Assembly (NCBI RefSeq): GCF_011250645.1
Contig: NZ_JAANNO010000005.1
Location: forward strand, 152,863 to 216,862
Source of the DNA: Motilibacter aurantiacus
GTDB lineage: Bacteria > Actinomycetota > Actinomycetes > Motilibacterales > Motilibacteraceae
DNA length: 64,000 nt
Direction: 5' to 3'
Position numbers and translations under genes: made by a program
Notes under the pieces: model-generated
Told to the model about the DNA's origin: nothing
The model's input: only the letters and a program-made list of their open reading frames with translations
Databases searched by the model: none
Part shown: positions 61,243 through 64,000 of the stretch, piece by piece
Numbering within the stretch: the stretch's first letter is position 1
How the letters are laid out: each line of letters opens with the position of its first letter

Positions 61243-62034
61243 TCAGTCGTTGCCGCGCAGGATGGCGAGCAGGCGGAGCAGCTCGATGTAGAGCCACACG
61301 ACCGTCGCCATCAGGCCGAACGCCGCGAGCCAGGAGTAGCGCTCGGGCAGGCCGTTCTTGACACCCTGCTCGACGAAGTCGAAGTCGAGCACGAGGAAGA
61401 ACGCGGCGAGGGCGACGCCGGCGACGCAGAGCAGCAGGCCGAGCCCGCCGATGCCGTAGAAGCCCCAGCCGTCACCCGCGCCGAACAGCGCGCCGACGAA
61501 GGACGCGAGCGCCACGCCCATGTAGGCGAGAGCGGCGATCGAGATGACCTTGACGAACTTCGGGGTCGCACGCAGCACGCCGGTCCGGTAGAGGACCAGC
61601 ATGGCGGCGAAGCCGGCCAGCGTGCCGATGACGGCCTGGCTGACGATGCCGGGCCAGCGGTCCTCGAAGAGCGAGCTGATGCCACCGACGAAGAGGCCCT
61701 CGGCAGCGGCGTAGCTGAGGATGAGCGCCGGGTTGGTCGACTGCTTGAACGAGATGACGAGCCCGAGCACCAGGCCGACGATCATGCCGACGAACGCGAG
61801 CCCCGGAGCGACGAACCACGCCACCGCCGCGCCCACGAGCAGCACGCCGAAGCAGGCGAGCGTCTTCATGACCGCGTCGTCCACGGTCATGCGCCCGGTC
61901 TGGACCGGGCCCGCCGCCGGACGGCGGTACATCTCCTCCAGCGACCCCGGGGTCGGGGTGGGGACGTCGCGGAACGTCGCGCCGCCGCGCGAGAAGCCCT
62001 CGCTCCGGCTGAACACGGGGTTCCTGCTTTCCAC
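61243..62034 (-). CDS. Bax inhibitor-1/YccA family membrane protein
   Basis: The 263-residue protein has a polar N-terminal tail (ESRNPVFSRSEGFSR) and seven helices. The BI-1 signatures are SYAAAEGLFVGGISSLFE near the middle and FDFVEQGVKNGLPERYSWLA near the end. Relatives act as pH-gated calcium leak channels. The GTG at 62034 has GGAGG 7-8 nt upstream; the open frame extends upstream into the tRNA region without meaning. Confidence 0.9.
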   Translation of the reverse strand: MESRNPVFSRSEGFSRGGATFRDVPTPTPGSLEEMYRRPAAGPVQTGRMTVDDAVMKTLACFGVLLVGAAVAWFVAPGLAFVGMIVGLVLGLVISFKQSTNPALILSYAAAEGLFVGGISSLFEDRWPGIVSQAVIGTLAGFAAMLVLYRTGVLRATPKFVKVISIAALAYMGVALASFVGALFGAGDGWGFYGIGGLGLLLCVAGVALAAFFLVLDFDFVEQGVKNGLPERYSWLAAFGLMATVVWLYIELLRLLAILRGND

Positions 62035-62146
62035 TGTGACACCTCCGGTGGGCGCCCGCACCGTGCGGGGCCTCGTAGAGATGAACGTCGCGCCGAGCCC
62101 GCGTAGTTCCGCGTGGGCGGCCGATCTGGGGGCGACGTGCCGCGGG

Positions 62147-62220
62147 TGCCCCCGGTGGGGCTCGAACCCACACTGCGCGCTTTTTAAGAGCGCTGCCTCT
62201 GCCGATTGGGCTACGGGGGC
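62147..62220 (-). tRNA. tRNA with anticodon UAA and short variable loop
   Basis: The 74-nt gene folds fully: acceptor GCCCCCG/CGGGGGC with discriminator A, anticodon stem GCGCT/AGCGC with loop CTTAAAA (anticodon TAA), T arm GTGGG-TTCGAGC-CCCAC. The variable loop is only 5 nt (GCAGT), and the D arm looks like a 3-bp stem with an 11-nt loop. CCA is not encoded. Anticodon UAA reads the leucine codon UUA, but bacterial tRNA-Leu normally has a long variable arm. Amino acid identity is therefore open. Confidence 0.85.
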
Positions 62221-62281
62221 CGAGCGCACAGGCTACGGGCGGGCGCCCCGCCGCGGGGGCGGATCGCGGCGCCCCGTGGGC

Positions 62282-62815
62282 CTACAGGTAGGTCTTGCGC
62301 TGGTGGATCGCGTGAGCCCCGGCGACGCGGTCGAGGAAGAGCAGGCCGGCGCAGTGGTCGATCTCGTGCTGGTACGCCCGGGCCTCGAACGCGTCGGTGC
62401 GCACCTCCAGCCGCTCCCCCGTGCCGGGCACGACGCCGGCGACCAGCACCCGCCCGGCCCGGCGCACGTCCCCGGTGAGGTCGGGCACGGACATGCAGCC
62501 CTCGCGCCCCTTCTCCCAGCGGGACGCCTCGACGACCTCGGCGTTGGCCAGCACGACGGCGCCGTGGACTGTCCGTGCCTTCGGGTGCCCGGTGACGTCG
62601 AGGGAGAACAGCCTCCAGCCCACCCCGACCTGCGGGGCGGCGAGCCCGACGCAGCCGGGCGACACCCGCTGGGTGGCGAGCAGGTCCGCCGCGAGCTGGA
62701 CCACGGCCGGGTCCAGCGGGTCCACGTCGGCGCCGGCGCCGGACAGCACGTGCGCTGGGGCGCGCACGACCGGCAGGACGTTGCCCGGGGGAAGCTCCGG
62801 GAGCAGCGAGCCCAC
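62282..62815 (-). CDS. def: Peptide deformylase
   Basis: The 177-residue metalloenzyme has the three deformylase motifs: CVGLAAPQVGVG, REGCMSVPD (metal Cys) and YQHEIDHCAGLLFLDRV (HEXXH). It removes the formyl group from nascent proteins. Motif 3 reads HEIDHCAG rather than the usual HEIDHLDG. The GTG at 62815, 4 nt after the stop of the ACT-domain gene, starts the conserved part (LPVVRAPAHVL). Confidence 0.9.
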   Translation of the reverse strand: MGSLLPELPPGNVLPVVRAPAHVLSGAGADVDPLDPAVVQLAADLLATQRVSPGCVGLAAPQVGVGWRLFSLDVTGHPKARTVHGAVVLANAEVVEASRWEKGREGCMSVPDLTGDVRRAGRVLVAGVVPGTGERLEVRTDAFEARAYQHEIDHCAGLLFLDRVAGAHAIHQRKTYL

Positions 62816-62819
62816 GGCG

Positions 62820-63338
62820 TCAGAGCAGGTCGGCGTCGACCGCACGCAGCGACACGTCGACGTCGAGCTCGTCCGCGGCGGCCCGCAGCGCACTGGCGAG
62901 CGCGTCGGTGTCGGTGCCCGCGGGCAGGTCGACCTCGGCCACGACGACGTAGAGGTCGCCGGAGAGCCGGGTCGTCAGGTCGGTCACGTTGCCGCCCACG
63001 CGGGCGACGACGCCGAGCATCGAGGAGACGATGCCGGGCCGGTCCCCGCCGTGAACGGAGAGGAGGTGGGGCGCCCCGGGTGCCCCCGTGGCCGTGCTCT
63101 CCGGAACCGGGCGCACCGCGACGTCCAGCGTGCCGTCCGCGGCGACCGGCGCCAGGGCCTGCTCGACCTCGCCGATCGGCCGGTCGGTGGCCACGACGAG
63201 CAGCATGGCGAAGTGCCCGCGCAGCAGCGTCATCGTCGAGTCCTCGAGGTTGCCCCCGAGGCGCGACAGGTGACCGGTGACCTCGGCGACGATGCCGGGG
63301 CGGTCGGCCCCCAGCACGGTCACGGCGAGCAGCGGCAT
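62820..63338 (-). CDS. GcvR-like protein with two ACT domains
   Basis: The 172-residue protein contains two ACT domains, each starting with the same pattern (VTVLGADRPGIVAEVTGHLS and LSVHGGDRPGIVSSMLGVVA). ACT domains bind amino acids. GcvR-type proteins modulate the glycine cleavage system by protein-protein contact, but no gcv genes lie here. It is probably co-transcribed with def. Confidence 0.87.
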   Translation of the reverse strand: MPLLAVTVLGADRPGIVAEVTGHLSRLGGNLEDSTMTLLRGHFAMLLVVATDRPIGEVEQALAPVAADGTLDVAVRPVPESTATGAPGAPHLLSVHGGDRPGIVSSMLGVVARVGGNVTDLTTRLSGDLYVVVAEVDLPAGTDTDALASALRAAADELDVDVSLRAVDADLL

Positions 63339-63360
63339 CTCGCGGCCTCCGGTCGGTCGG

Positions 63361-64000
63361 CTACTGGCCCTGGCCGCGGCCGGGACCGGAGATCGCCACC
63401 TCGGGCTGCTCCTGAACCTTGGGCAGCGGCGCGAACTCCTGGAACTCGTGGCGCGGGCGCTGCAGCGACCCGAGCGACACGACCTCGCGGCGGAAGAACA
63501 GCGCCGAGGCCCAGTCGGCCTGGACCTCGATCTTGCGGCGGAACGTGGGCACGCGGCTCATGTGGTAGATGCGGTGCATCATCCACGCCGGCCAGCCCTT
63601 GAGCTTCACGCCGTAGACGTTGGCCACGCCCCTGCGCAGGCCGAGGCCCGCGACCGAGCCGGCGTACTTGTGCTTGTAGTCCTTGGGCCCGAAGCCGCGG
63701 ATCGCCGCCACGACGTTGTCGGCGAGGACGGGTGCCTGGCGCACCGCGTGCTGGGCGCTCGGGCTGCAGAAGCCACCGGGGCCGGTGCCGGTCAGGTCCG
63801 GGACGCCTGCGCAGTCACCCGCGCCCCAGGCGGCCTCGACGCCCTCGACCTGCAGCTTCGTCGTGCACTTGAGCCGGCCGCGCTCGTCGAGCGGCAGGTC
63901 GCTGGAGCCGAGGACCGGGTTGGCCTTGACGCCCGCCGTCCAGACGACGGTGTTGGTGTCGAACTCGGTGCCGTCGCTGAGCACGACGTGGCCGTCGACG
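63361..64000 (-). CDS. ndh: Type II NADH dehydrogenase, C-terminal part (cut by the window edge)
   Basis: About 213 C-terminal residues are present, and the N-terminus lies beyond position 64000. VVWTAGVKANPVLGSSDLP and the second FAD motif AAWGAGDCAGVPD are typical of NDH-2, and the region KGWPAWMMHRIYHMSRVPT resembles the membrane-attachment segment. The enzyme passes electrons from NADH to quinone without pumping protons. Confidence 0.88.
   Translation of the reverse strand, partial: VDGHVVLSDGTEFDTNTVVWTAGVKANPVLGSSDLPLDERGRLKCTTKLQVEGVEAAWGAGDCAGVPDLTGTGPGGFCSPSAQHAVRQAPVLADNVVAAIRGFGPKDYKHKYAGSVAGLGLRRGVANVYGVKLKGWPAWMMHRIYHMSRVPTFRRKIEVQADWASALFFRREVVSLGSLQRPRHEFQEFAPLPKVQEQPEVAISGPGRGQGQ

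Overview
The window is a 64-kb piece of a very GC-rich (well over 70 % G+C by eye) actinobacterial chromosome. Support for this comes from a mycothiol S-conjugate amidase, two probable F420-linked oxidoreductases, dense GTG starts and several genes whose -10 box lies 6-7 nt before the start codon (leaderless transcripts). A chemoreceptor gene behind a sigma-28-like promoter suggests a motile species. I see no phage, IS element or CRISPR array.

A backbone of housekeeping genes matches the order I remember from Mycobacterium tuberculosis Rv1075c-Rv1099c: glpX, fumC, phoH2, Z-isoprenyl diphosphate synthase, a small membrane protein, mca, DUF4307, greA, metB, cbs and an SGNH hydrolase. Lineage-specific genes are spliced between these markers, the largest block being about 24 kb between uppS and mca.

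1-10.5 kb: a PLP enzyme, a molybdate operon (HTH-TOBE regulator plus modABC), glpX with a palindromic operator, a PfkB-type sugar kinase, apbE behind response-regulator-type direct repeats, and a sugar-binding lipoprotein coupled to a chemoreceptor. 10.5-15 kb: fumC, phoH2, uppS (whose 3' end is copied in tandem 26-bp repeats). 15-31 kb: a sulfur block (flavin reductase behind a Cys-containing leader peptide, cysteine dioxygenase, rhodanese, LysR regulator, sulfotransferase, metNIQ behind a leaderless Cys-rich leader peptide, SsuD-type monooxygenase). An exported sugar-oxidation set (PQQ-type sugar dehydrogenase, TIM-barrel isomerase, aldose epimerase) is embedded in it. 30-38.7 kb: a copper block (lysyl oxidase-like protein, CopC, two YcnI-like proteins, a cupredoxin-like lipoprotein, a CopC-CopD fusion) and a secreted glycosidase with a Lys/Ala/Pro tail.

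38.8-48.9 kb: mca/greA neighbourhood, a MarR-regulated drug exporter, an AAA+/VWA pair and a Nei-type glycosylase. 48.9-54.3 kb: two divergent MFS exporters sharing a paired operator, a fasciclin lipoprotein and a membrane-fused molybdenum oxidoreductase. 54.3-64 kb: a transsulfuration set (metB/cgl, cbs) with msrA, an SGNH hydrolase, F420-type enzymes, a Bax-inhibitor protein, a tRNA with anticodon UAA but a short variable loop, peptide deformylase, an ACT-domain protein and the end of a type II NADH dehydrogenase.

Sulfur handling is the dominant theme: cysteine oxidation, sulfane sulfur, alkanesulfonate desulfonation, methionine uptake, transsulfuration, methionine sulfoxide repair and a possible sulfite oxidase. 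Two separate short leader peptides with clustered Cys codons suggest that parts of it are controlled by cysteine supply through attenuation.
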